Positions 20,506-31,573 of a stretch of 64,000 nucleotides of DNA are shown piece after piece. Numbering within the stretch: the stretch's first letter is position 1; each line of letters starts with the position of its first letter. Position numbers and translations under genes: made by a program. The stretch is taken from contig JBBPUQ010000010.1 of the NCBI GenBank assembly GCA_038501195.1, positions 699,501-763,500 of the forward strand, read 5' to 3'. The notes below the pieces were generated by a model. That model saw only the letters and a list, made by a program, of their open reading frames with translations. It did not search any database and was not told the DNA's origin. Source of the stretch: Nemania diffusa (Eukaryota; Ascomycota; Sordariomycetes; Xylariales; Xylariaceae).

Positions 20506-23500
20506 CTTGGGCTGAGGGACGGGGAGGGATGGGCGAGGGGTTGGCGATGCAGGTCTGAGACAAGAGACGCTTCTACACCCGAGGCAATTGGCTTCTAGAA
20601 GGCAGGCTGCTGGTGACGAAATCCATCATCTTCAACGGGTGGGCTCGTGGAGCTTTATACTGTATAAAGACGGATGGTCGATGGATGGTCGATGGACACC
20701 ATAGATCACAGATCTAGGTACACGGTGTATGTATGTAGACACTAACAGGGGGCTAACCAGCCCTGCATTAGGCTGAGCCTCTGGATCTATGTTTTATTCC
20801 CATGCTAGCGATTTCCGTGTGGTTTTGGGGTTTGGTTCACCTGACGAGATGTCGAATATCGAGGGGGAATGTCTTGAAAGGGAATGGTGGTGCTGCCGCG
20901 ATCATTCCTTGCGTGTGCGCCAGAATATCCTAATGCCTTTGGGGGCTATTCTCGGGGTATCTCTCGGCCGTAGTCATGGCTTTCTGCAGGAAACGTTGAG
21001 GGCTAGTCAGCCAGCTCTGATGGGTTGGTTTCGCGAGTGGTGATCAGACTGCGAGGGGTCTACATACATACAACATCGGCCACGCTCCAAACCGCTACCC
21101 ACACAGACCTATTGGACGAAATCCGGAAGACTGGCCGGGATTTATTGCCGCTTCTGGGGTCTTCAGGGGTTGTTGGCTCACTGGGGTAGACCAAAAACTC
21201 CACAATATGTCAGCCACGCGGCCAGTTTCCCTTCATGAAGAATTGTTTGCGGTTACGATAATGTGATTTCCATCAACCATTGGTAGGAATTCTTCTGTAG
21301 AACTTGGCACTACTACCCCCGAGAATCCGGGGTAGCCGTTCTCCTGCAATCTAAATTTCCGTCACTGGACGCTGTTGCTACGTACATAACATACCTACAT
21401 ACAGTTCATACAGTTCATACAAGTAGAGAGGATGAGTGCTCTAAACTAGACATTCGAGTAAACTAAGTAATTATTTGTCAAGCATACCCTTGTCTGGATA
21501 TTTATCGCCTTATGTAATTCCCAACGCCTCAACATTTCTTAGGATCATTAGACTTATCTCCGATTCCGGTGTAGAAGCAGCTTCAACATACATATAAAGC
21601 CTCTTGAGCAGGGGATCCCGTGTGGGCGGATACAACCACCAAATAATCCCCACGATACCTAGTACCTATTTGATCTGTTATGGCGGTGAATCAGTGATAG
21701 CGGAGGTATGTAGTGTACTTCCGCGAGGCCATGCTGCTTTGGATCCCAGGAACTCCATCGTGACCTCGCCGGCCCGATTCACCTTCTACTCTGGTCTCTA
21801 GTTCCCGAGCTGCAGTGTGTCCCTGCGGTGTTCCTGAGGATTGGCGGCGCTTATTTACAGGTCGATTTCAGCTTTCTAAGCCAATAACAGCTAAGCCTAT
21901 TAGTGATCAGGTATGTAGGCATGCTCAAGACGCCCGTTTAGGACCACTTGACCGATAAGGTTGGGGGAGTGGAGGAGGTTCATGTTCCCCAGATTTCGAA
22001 GAGGCGCCGCCCTTTCGGGTCAGCTTGCCGTTGTGATATCACACTTTGGCCTCACGTGCAGGTTGCATTAGGTACTATAGGCGGGACGTGACGTATACCG
22101 ACGCCATATATGTAGTAGACTTGAAGGATTCTCACCTGCAGATGAATGCCGAGTTTGCATGTGATAATTATACCCAACTTTGCGAGGCTCAAGCTGAATG
22201 AGTGTGATGCGAATGTTGGGGTTCGCGATGATGAGGAGAAACAGAAGAACAAAGGCTTGTTGCTAAATCTGCACTACCTACACGCTACACGCTACAATAT
22301 AATCCGGGGATGAATACACTAGGTACGCTACTACTCTGTAGTATAGACTAGACTGGATAGTGTGCCAATCCGGTATGCTTGTTGTCCTATTCTCTCTCTT
22401 CCTACTGGATCGCTTCAAACCGCTTTCGCCTGCGGTAGATAGACGGATGTACACATGTGTGATTCAGTGGATCGATTATAATGCAGCAAGGATGAGAAAG
22501 GAGAAATCCCCATTAACTACTCAGTAGCTCAGGACAAACTCAGGACCTACACACTCCGTAGGTTTTATTTTGACCGACATCCGCAAATCCTGCACCTAGC
22601 GTACGCTATATGACTAGAAAGGTCATTCAGATCTAAGCGATCTATGTAGCAGCGCAAAGGCGTTATGCTTTGCCAATGGCGTTATGCTATGCACAACTAT
22701 CTACCTACTAACGTTGGCTCCAACGCTATTGAACCCACGAAGCGTCAGGTATGACTCTCTTATGCATCACTTGGTTCCAATATGATGACACACGATATAT
22801 CAGTCTCAATATCCTTCTTAGGTAACATCGTTCCTGCGTCTGCTTAGGCTCCATATTCCCTACACCATAACCATGAGGACCTTACAGTCAGTCTATACTG
22901 CACCTAGTCTAGCATCCGAAAAGTCGAGCTTTCTATCGAAAATACTAACCCAATCTGTGCTGCTACTCCGATAAGCCAGCGACGAAGCGACTTTTTCTTG
23001 TCGATAGGCACATACTTGGTGAGCTACCTAGATCAGCGTTGAAGCCCGATGCTGGCAAAAATGCTGTACGCAGTACGATGCGACCGTCTTAGTCACGATA
23101 CACGAGTAGGACTCCAAGTTTCTCCGCATGCCACTGCCAACCTCGAAAATTGCTAGGATGAGCCATGTGATGCCTTGTTTTCTCATGACTCAGGTGTTCA
23201 TTCTTCTTCGCACTAAACGATCTGCACAGCTCAGATGTTGAGGGAAGGGGGGAAGAAAGAAAAACTTTTCTGCGTCTTGCGTACTATTGTCTCTTTCTTC
23301 AGCCGATACAGTTCATAAGCCACCCACCACTACTAATAGTGATGGGCTCTAAGCCTGTTGTAATAACAGACCAATGATAATGCTCGTTAGATGGTTTGAC
23401 TGTAGCGTAAGTTTTGGGTTTTACGCGGTCGACATAGAAAGATTTGATGCTAGGTGAGCAGCTTCGTGATATGAGCATTTGGAACGTTGAGTAAGAAGAG

Positions 23501-24557
23501 AGAGAACAAACAGTCAGCGCATCAAAGATCTAAATTAAAGACGACTACACTATATGTAGTTCAGATAGATCTACACTAGGATCTAGATAACCTCGGATGA
23601 GAGATACGATTCAGGAACTATAAATTTATGCGTATCTTCTCTCTTGATTCTCTGCCGAGGCATACTGAGCAGAGCTATTCCCTTTTTTGATCTCAGCCCC
23701 AATTTCATTACATAAACGTCACTAAGGGGAAATTGATACGAGCACAAGCAGTCTCTTTGCGACTAAAGATAGAATTGCACGCGTATAGTGCTTTGACCAA
23801 ATATTCCGTTCAGATTCCGTTTAAACGAAGTTTTCGGCAAAATATTCTGCCACATGAATTCCTTGAATTGCGGAGCGACTGCGCAGTACACGGATGCATA
23901 CAGAATACCTAGCTACCTTCTCGAAGAAAGACGAACAAACAGCAGACAAACAGGGCCTCGGCTTGGCTGATGTAACCTAAGATCCGCTCATCGTCCCAGG
24001 GAATTTCTTATTCGGGGACCTACCGAGCTCCGCGCGCATAGAATATTGAGACAAGACCGGGAAAGCGTCGCATTGAAGGGCAAATTTACAGGCTTCCCGC
24101 TGCCAATGACGACGTCATGTAGCTGTCCGCCTTCTTCCCCGTCCACATGTCATTCGCTTGGCAATAAAGCTGAGCCGATCAACTGCCGCAGCGGGCCTAG
24201 CTCATCATGTTATGTGAGTGCACGTGAAGACGGCCCCATGAGAGAAAGCGGCCTGCGTGCTATGTATATCAACATTTGTCATTTTGGGGCTCTATGTCGG
24301 GCATTATAGCAGAGCTGTATGTACAGTATGTACGCAGTAGCCATGCAGGCACCGTAGATATGCAGGTATATTGATTGTTCAGGTGAAGCCCATGGGTTAA
24401 TAACAATGTAGGTATATAGCCCAGTAGATCCTTTCCCCTTTTTTCTGCTTTCCTTTTTTTCCCGCTTCCTTCTGGCTCGTGTTTCCCTCGCGACAGTCGA
24501 CACGCCTAATAGTAGAGAAAGCGACGAGGTAGGCTTCGCGCTTTCGAATAATTCGTA
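20506..24557. other. Four-kilobase gene-free region
   Basis: The longest gap outside the AT-rich block, between the divergent lipase (-) and beta-glucosidase (+). Open frames (20789-21043, 21604-21801, 24046-24309) lack recognisable sequence and splice partners. Sequence is of mixed composition without obvious long repeats. It should contain both promoters. An ancient degraded gene or element cannot be excluded. Confidence 0.5.
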
Positions 24558-27526
24558 ATGTTCAATCAGGAGTCGTCTTCGGGCCTCCGGCTCGCGTCGT
24601 TGGTGTTGTCGTCGCTGCTCCTACCGTCGATAGCGTCAGCAGCCGTCTTAGACAACCGCGATCCCGTCCCGGCCGGTTACGCATCTCCGCCGTATTACCC
24701 GGCCCCTTACGGAGGATGGGACAATGATTGGAGCGCTGCTTACACGAAGGCCGTTGCCCTGGTCTCGCGCATGACTGTCGCTGAAAAAGTGAACATTACT
24801 GCAGGGACCGGCATGTATATGGTAAGAGGATTCGGATCCCTCCCCGTTTTGATTTTTCTCTCGATCTCAATTTCGTTAAGAGTGATTACTAACACAATTT
24901 CATTAGGGTATGTGAGATGATGATTTAACTCCGACGAACGCATGCCCCAACCGAACCCGGTCTAACCAAGCTCTCAATAGGACGATGTGTAGGCAACACA
25001 GGCAGCGCCCTACGTGTGGGTTTCCCGCAGCTCTGTCTGCAAGATGGGCCTCTCGGTGTGCGCACGACGGACAACATCACGGCCTTCCCGGCAGGCATCA
25101 CTACGGGTGCGACGTGGAACAAGGACCTGATGTACGAGCGAGGCGTGGCGATGGGTGAGGAATTCAGGGGCAAGGGCGCGAACTTCTACCTCGGGCCCTC
25201 GGTCGGCGCCCTCGGCAGAAAACCACGAGGAGGCCGGAACTGGGAGGGCTTCGGCGCGGATCCTGTGTTGCAGGCCGTCGCTGGCTCGGAGACGATTAAG
25301 GGCGTCCAGGAGCAGGGCGTCATCTCGACGCTAAAACACTACATCGCCAACGAACAGGAGGTCTACCGCATGTACAACCCCTTGCAGCAGGCCTACAGCG
25401 CCAATATCGGTTCGTTTTCATCGCGGGGGTAAGAAGCTTGTATAGGCATTTGGCTAATCCGATCGCATAGATGACCGCACCCTCCACGAACTGTACCTCT
25501 GGCCCTTTGCGGCAGGTGTCCGAGCCGGCACAGGCGCCGTGATGACCGCGTACAATGCTGTAAGCGCACCTCTTCACAAAGTCCCTAGATTGTGTTATTC
25601 CTAACTCACAGCTCCCAACAGGTCAACGGATCTGCCTGCTCCCAAAACGCGTACTTGATCAGCGGTGTTCTCAAAGACGAGCTAGGATTCCAGGGCATCG
25701 TTATGACGGACTGGCTGGCGCAGATCTCAGGCGTCGCGTCGGCGCTCTCAGGCCTCGACATGGGCATGCCGGGCGACACGTTCGGCAACGGCATCCCGCT
25801 CCTCGGGTATAGCGACTGGATGTACGAGCTCACGCGCGCGGTGCTCAACGGATCGGTGCCCGTCGACCGGCTCAACGACATGGCGACGCGCGTCGTGGCG
25901 GCCTGGTACCAGATGGGCCAGGACGCCGCCGACTACCCGCCGCCCAACTTCTCGGCCTACTCGACCGACGCCGTCGGGCCCCTGTACCCCGGCGCGCTGT
26001 TCTCGCCCTCGGGCGTGATCAACGAGTTCGTGAACGTGCAGGCCGACCACAAGACGGTGGCGAAGCAGGTCGCGCAGGAGGCCATCACGCTGCTCAAGAA
26101 CCAGGCCAACTTGCTGCCCCTCAAGACGTCGGCGCCGCTGTTCGTGTTCGGCACCGACGCGCAGGCCGACGCGCAGGGCGTCAACTCGTGCACGGACAAG
26201 GACTGCAACCGCGGGCTGCTCGGCATGGGCTGGGGCTCCGGCAGCGCCAACTACCCGTACCTCGACGACCCCATCAGCTCGCTGCGGCGCAAGGCCGCCA
26301 ACGTCACGTTCTACAACACCGACACGTTCCCCACGGTGGCCGCGGCGCGCGCCGGCGATGTCGCGGTGGTCTTCATCAGCTCGGACTCGGGCGAGAACTC
26401 GTACACGGTCGAGGGCAACCATGGCGACCGCGACGTGAGCGGTCTAGCCGCCTGGCACGGCGGCGACGCCCTCGTGCAGAAGGCCGCGGCCGCGTACAGC
26501 AACGTCGTGGTCGTCGTGCACACCGTGGGGCCCATCACCATGGAGTCGTGGATCAACCTGCCGTCCGTCAAGGCCGTGCTCGTGGCCCACCTCCCCGGCC
26601 AGGAGGCCGGCGACTCGCTGACCGAGGTGCTCTTCGGCACCGTCTCGCCGAGTGGCCACCTGCCCTACAGCATCCCCGTGGCCGAGACCGACTACCCCGC
26701 GAGCGTGTCCATCGTGTCGACGCCGACGCTGAGCCAGATCCAGGACAACTACTCCGAGGGCCTCTACATCGACTACCGGCACCTCAACAAGGCGGGCGTG
26801 AAGCCGCGCTTCGCCTTCGGCCACGGCCTGAGCTACGCCAACTTCTCCTTCGCCAACGCCACTATTGCGCGCAGCGGGGCCGTCCTGTCGACGGCGCCAC
26901 CGGCGCGCCCGACGAAGCCGACGCCGGCGGTCAAGAGCCTCAGCACGGCGCTGCCGCCGGCCGCCGACGCGTACTACCCGGCGGGCTTCTCCAAGGTCTG
27001 GCGGTACCTGTACTCGTGGCTGGACTCGGGCGACGCGGACGCCGCGCACGCCATCGGCGCCGCCGGCACCAGCAAGTACCCCTACCCTGTCGGCTACTCG
27101 GCGACGCAGAAGGCCGGGCCCGCGGCGGGCGGCGCGAGCGGGGGCAACCCGGCGCTCTTCGACGTCGCGTACACGCTGTCCGTGACGGTCAAGAACACGG
27201 GCACCACCACGGCCGCGGCCTCGGGCAAGGCCGTGGCGCAGGCGTATGTGCAGTTCCCTACCTCGAATGGGGGCTTCGACACGCCCGTCATCCAGCTGCG
27301 CGACTTCGCCAAGACGGCTACGCTTGCGCCCGGCCAGAGCGCGACGCTGACGCTGCAGCTCACGAGGAAGGATGTCAGCGTGTGGGACACGGTGTCGCAG
27401 AACTGGATCGTGCCGAATCCCAGTGGCAGATACAGCATCTGGATCGGCCAGGCGAGTGATGATTTGAGTGTTGTCTGCTACACGGATACCCTGGATTGTG
27501 ACGATGATGTCCAAGGCCCTGTTTAG
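24558..27526 (+). CDS. Secreted GH3 beta-glucosidase
   Basis: Model: 24558-24821, a one-nucleotide exon at 24907, 24981-25409, 25471-25559, 25622-27526; 895 aa. Signal peptide ([17 protein letters not shown]) then the GH3 TIM barrel; [17 protein letters not shown] and the nucleophile in GIVMTDW (Asp291); the alpha/beta sandwich carries the acid/base Glu in SDSGENSY (about 519); a Fn3-like C-terminal domain follows. It releases glucose from cellobiose and other beta-glucosides outside the cell or in the wall. The stretch [16 protein letters not shown] is conserved in the family and spans the two adjacent introns 24822-24906 and 24908-24980; the single G between them restores the frame. The 3' half has extreme GC at third positions, creating long but meaningless open frames on other frames and strand. 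Confidence 0.92.
24822..24980 (+). other. Twin introns separated by a single exon nucleotide
   Basis: Intron A 24822-24906 (85 nt): donor GTAAGA, branch ACTAAC, acceptor CATTAG. Then G at 24907. Intron B 24908-24980 (73 nt): donor GTATGT, branch TCTAAC, acceptor AATAG. Removal of both gives ATG-G-GA, coding M-G in the conserved M-G-x-C-V-G-N-T-G. One long intron 24822-24980 would hit an immediate frameshift and stop; skipping to the AAG at 24971-24973 would keep frame but insert three residues (LSI). Confidence 0.7.
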
Positions 27527-28247
27527 AAAGGGGGTCCATGGGATTGGGTCACGGTGTACTTGGATGACTTGTTTATGGTCTGATGACTTGTGGAAGCATG
27601 ATACTCCTGTTCTTATAGTAAATATTTAGTAATTCTCATGATCTTGAATCTAAATAACTGCCAGTGTTGTTTGCGAATACACGTGAAGGCCTAGTGGCTC
27701 GCTCGGGTAGATAGACTCCCGTTAATCCCTGGACTAGGCTTCTTGGCATTCGTTGATATTTTGTGAGAGATGTCGCTAGCCGCTCAAAGGGCGAACTCCA
27801 CCGCCATCCTATTTATCTAGTGCAAAGTTGAACTGGCTCATTGAAGCAATCTAACACTATACCGAGAGCTTAGATTGAATTGTTCATAGAGCCCTGCGTT
27901 ATCCGTGGCCACGCCTACAAAAAAAATAGGGCGTATCGAGGACGCAGTAAATCATGAAGCTTGATTTAAGACTGTGTACATTTCGTATATGTGTAGAGGT
28001 ATGATACATATCTATCGAGCTTAGCCCCTTGCCGCAGTGATCTGGAAGATTGGAAAGGCCAAGGTGCTATTATACAATCGTATGCGATGGCAACGTCTCC
28101 CTTCCTGTTTGCCGGTCTAGGTGTCTCCCATCAAGTCTTGCGCGGCTAAGACATCTCTTTCCCGCACGTGGCTATTTGCTCACGTGGAATCTATCATAGT
28201 ATTCCCAGGGATTGCACGATACCGATAGGTGTGATATCGGGAAGCGG
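27527..28247. other. Convergent 3' flanks
   Basis: Between the beta-glucosidase (+) and bL34m (-). No gene seen. Confidence 0.5.
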
Positions 28248-28822
28248 TTACATTGACATGACAGACCGCTTCTTGTCCCTTCGTCGCTGTAGTGTCTTTC
28301 GGCCATTTCGTGTCCTAAGACGGCTTAAAAACCCGTGACGCCTCTTGCGTACTAGGCGACTCGTCGTCGCCATGGTCGGTCGAGGGCCGCATCGGATCTG
28401 TTGCGGACCTGCGAGGGCTGGGTGTGCTGTGATAGCTGACCTGGGCACAATATCTAAAACTCCCTCGCGTGTACCCGTAACACCTGCAGTTAAAGTTGTC
28501 GTGGGAGGTAGGCGGGAGAGAAGCGTGTTACCGCTGTTGCATGGCCGGAAGACGGTACCGTTTGAGGCTAGGATGGAGGGACGAAGGTGAGGTATCGAAG
28601 AGAATGCTCTGTTCCGGATCGATGACGAAGATAGAGTCAGCCCAGGCACCAAGGAATTGATCGAGGAGCAGCAGAGGCGAGAGCAGGAGAGACGAGGGGA
28701 GGGGTCAGAAGAAGCCCGTACCGTGTAGTAGTAGCCAACGTCTGTGTGGCGGCGGTGATGCTCTTGCAGGCGCGTGAAAGAGCTGTTCTCGCACCTGGCG
28801 ATGCGAGATTGACCGATGACAT
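28248..28822 (-). CDS. MRPL34: Mitochondrial large ribosomal subunit protein bL34m
   Basis: Two exons, 28822-28722 and 28608-28248, phase 2 across a 113-nt intron (donor GTACGG, acceptor GAACAG); 153 aa. The first exon gives an Arg/Ser/Thr-rich mitochondrial presequence and the junction creates TTTRAFSSIPHLRPS, a typical matrix-peptidase region. The C-terminal 45 residues are the bL34 core: SRLVRKRRHGFLSRLRTRNGR followed by KTLQRRRDKKR, compared with the bacterial pattern of basic residues around HGFxxRxxTxxGRxxLxxRRxKGR. It binds 23S-like rRNA in the mitoribosome. The alternative non-ATG start at 28652 lies in the intron. Antisense open frame at 28345-28590 is a shadow. Confidence 0.88.
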
Positions 28823-29631
28823 CTTGCCTACTCCTGCCCCGGGCACTCTCGCCTTTCTCGGCCTTCGCGCGTCGCTCCTCGGTCGTGTGCGATTAGGTAC
28901 AAAAGTACGTTGCGACAACTTCGAGCAACCAACAGTTATGAGGTAGTACGGTGTGTCGTCGCAGGTCCTTCAAGCATGAGATACTAGGTGTACTGTATGG
29001 TGGTTGTAGCTTGTAGCCCAAAATTAGCCCAGAATTTCAGATACCTGTATTAGGTGACGGCCCGGCGGCAGCTGACTACCTACCTAAAGTAGGATAGCGC
29101 AAGCACCTCTGATACCGTCCTGAATCAAAATGGAAATCTTCACTTTTAACCTCAGCCTCGCGACCATTTTTATTCCAAAACAAATTCAAGTATTTATTAC
29201 GAGATTTCTATTCTTGTTTATATATATATTATATACATAGATAATATTTTTTGCGTTACTCATGACTATAGCCCCATCCTTTGTATAGGGGCTAATTCTA
29301 CAAGTTCGGAACCGATTTTGTAATTCACTCCGAATGGCCAAATGGAAATGCCGTGGCTGAGCTGTGGTAACAAGCGAGCCATCACATTTTCGATGTCAGC
29401 AGGCAAGGTCAAATGTCGCTGATAGGCAGCATATAACTTCAGGGCATCATCCCCCCTCTAGAGAGAGATTTAATGTAGTTCGGCTCTAATAAGGACCCTA
29501 CGAGATTTAGAGCTTCGTAATTTTGCAGCATTCAGCATTGCTTCAATCTGACTTGAAAATAAATATCCACGAGCCCTCATTTAGTAGGCAGCAGTAATCG
29601 CCCAAACCCTGCCTCTCCTAAACCACAAGCC
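28823..29631. other. Intergenic with AT-rich core
   Basis: Spacer between divergent bL34m (-) and the unrecognised gene (+). The part at about 29,150-29,260 is strongly AT-rich (TATATATATATTATATACATA-like). No gene seen. Confidence 0.5.
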
Positions 29632-31033
29632 ATGACGAAGCTTTGCTCTTGGTGGCGTCATCTGCAACAGCGCTCTCCACGGCCGTCAGGAGTTAACCAT
29701 GTATCGTCCTTTGAGGACACGGGCGCCTTCATGAACAGAATTGATGAAATAGTACGAGGTTCGTTTAGCTCCGCAGAGGGGGGTGCGGAAGTCCACGAGG
29801 CGGCTTTCGATATCAAGTGGCAAATCCAGCAGTGTCTCAGAGATGAGCTTGACGGCAACCCCGACCTTGGGCCGGTTCTGACAGTGACGGGCAATTCTCT
29901 GCATGCCTGGGCGACATCCTGTCACGAGTATATTCAAGCGACTTGGAAAGAAGCCGCCATTGGTGAACAGTTCTTGATAGACTTGGAGATACTCTTAGGA
30001 AAGAATTTTCCTAGCCTCGGTCAGTATAATAATGATCATTCTGCTATGCGAGACTACCTTTTTTTATGATAAAAAAGAATTTATCTATTGTCTCTTTTGT
30101 CTATTCTTCTCTCTCCTCGCTTTTTCCACTCTTTCTTTCTCACTAACTGTTCAATTAGAGCAACAACCAGTTAGTAGACTTCGAGGAACATTATGTTCCG
30201 TTGATGAGGAGGTTTCCGGGATCTCGAGACTGATCTTCAAGGGTACTGTAGCCGAAATAACAATACTCGGCCAGTTCCTCTCCTGGATTGCCGCGTCGTT
30301 TCGCATACCAAATGCAGGCCAAGTTGCTTGCTCATCTGTAAACTTTTGGGATGCCTCTAAAGAAGATGGCAGTTTGCCAGCCTTCGGGATCAGCATACAG
30401 GATCTTCATGATCTCGATGATCGTCCGGGGACATGCTGGAAAGCATTATTTCCGAGGACTATCATGGCATGCGGCTTTCCCGTCCCTATTTGTCAGGAGA
30501 CTCTTGGCCTACGGATCCCATTCAACGCCATGTTGCAGATGGCCGATATCACCTATGATGTCAACTTGGAAGACGACGACGGCAAGGGTGCTGGAGTGTA
30601 CTTTGAAGGAATCTCATACACTCTGTATCCCACTGCATATATTGAGGACCACAACACGATTCAGTGGCATCTTGAGAGGAAAATTGTACACCCTAATAGC
30701 GAACATAGTCATGCTGCGGCTCCAGACAATGGCAAAAAACCAAAATGGAAACGCATTTCGGACTTGAAAATGTTGCAATCATCTGCAGCCATATTAGGTT
30801 ACTGCAACGATGTAAAAATTCAACTAGGTACAGCCGCGCTAGCTCAGGACCACAATGATATTCATGCTTCCCAGGTGCCTATCGAAAGACCTCGTATGGA
30901 GCTTGCATGCGGCTCGCTCGGTATAGGGTTTAGCATTAAGGGCCTGTCTAATTTGACTGCTTCGACGACATGGAGACCACGAAACGGCCTTCAAATGGCG
31001 AAAGAAACAGTCAAGTCGGCTGCTTACACCTGA
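29632..31033 (+). CDS. Unrecognised filamentous-fungal protein
   Basis: Two exons, 29632-30019 and 30159-31033, phase 1 across a 139-nt intron (donor GTCAGT, branch CACTAAC, acceptor CAATTAG); 420 aa. No catalytic motif, signal peptide or membrane span is visible. Segments that look conserved by composition include EQQPVSRLRGTL, SRLIFKGTVAEI, FPRTIMACGFPVP, YDVNLEDDDGKG and the C-terminal ILGYCND.KIQLGT. I associate this kind of sequence with uncharacterised fungal proteins, some as part of larger multidomain proteins, but cannot name a family with certainty. Trp/Cys-rich short motifs suggest a folded globular protein. It sits in an isolated position beside AT-rich intergenic DNA and is convergent with the pepsin-like gene. 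Function unknown. Confidence 0.6.
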
Positions 31034-31573
31034 GATCTTCTACAGAAACCATGCAGATAGGGGAAAAGAATACGGTAAAGTTCATCATATAGACGCCGGC
31101 TGTTGATGAAGGGGAAAGGAACAATATTGGCTGAAACCATCTCACTATACTTATTTGTCGAGTCTAACTATTTTTATTTTCATATCATTCCATGAGAAGC
31201 TAAATAGGATTATTAGGCAAGGACTAGGCACCAGACACTGATGCAAATAGTCCCAGTTTCCATATTTTAGGATAATGCACAAGAATCCTCTCTCGCATTA
31301 AACCCCATGTGATGAAAGTCCTTGTATAAAGCGGTATCAAATGAAGTCATCGAGAGAACCTTTATCTGTAGTATATAATAGAACGATATTGTAACAAGAA
31401 AAAAAGAACACATAGCTTTCAGATAGTACCAGCGGTGAGGCCGCTTCATAGCCTGGTTCGATAGTAATCTCCTAGAATGCTCGGTCATGTGCATCCTATT
31501 TGCTACGAAAATTCGACGTCGCGTCGAGGGAGTTCTTTCTAATATATCTACAGTAGTTAATAAATGACATGCG
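31034..31573. other. Convergent 3' flanks
   Basis: Between the unrecognised gene (+) and the pepsin-like gene (-). A minus-strand frame at 31267-31758 is the read-through of the pepsin-like 3' end and has no recognisable content. Confidence 0.5.

Noticed and set aside
26188..27459. 423-codon open frame on the + strand inside the beta-glucosidase
   Set aside because: Arg/Gly/Ala-rich out-of-frame reading of a very GC-rich exon; no recognisable domain. The 356-codon minus frame at 26444-27514 is rejected for the same reason.
28637..28918. 93-codon minus frame as a separate gene next to bL34m
   Set aside because: Its first part is the presequence exon of bL34m; the rest reads into the intron.
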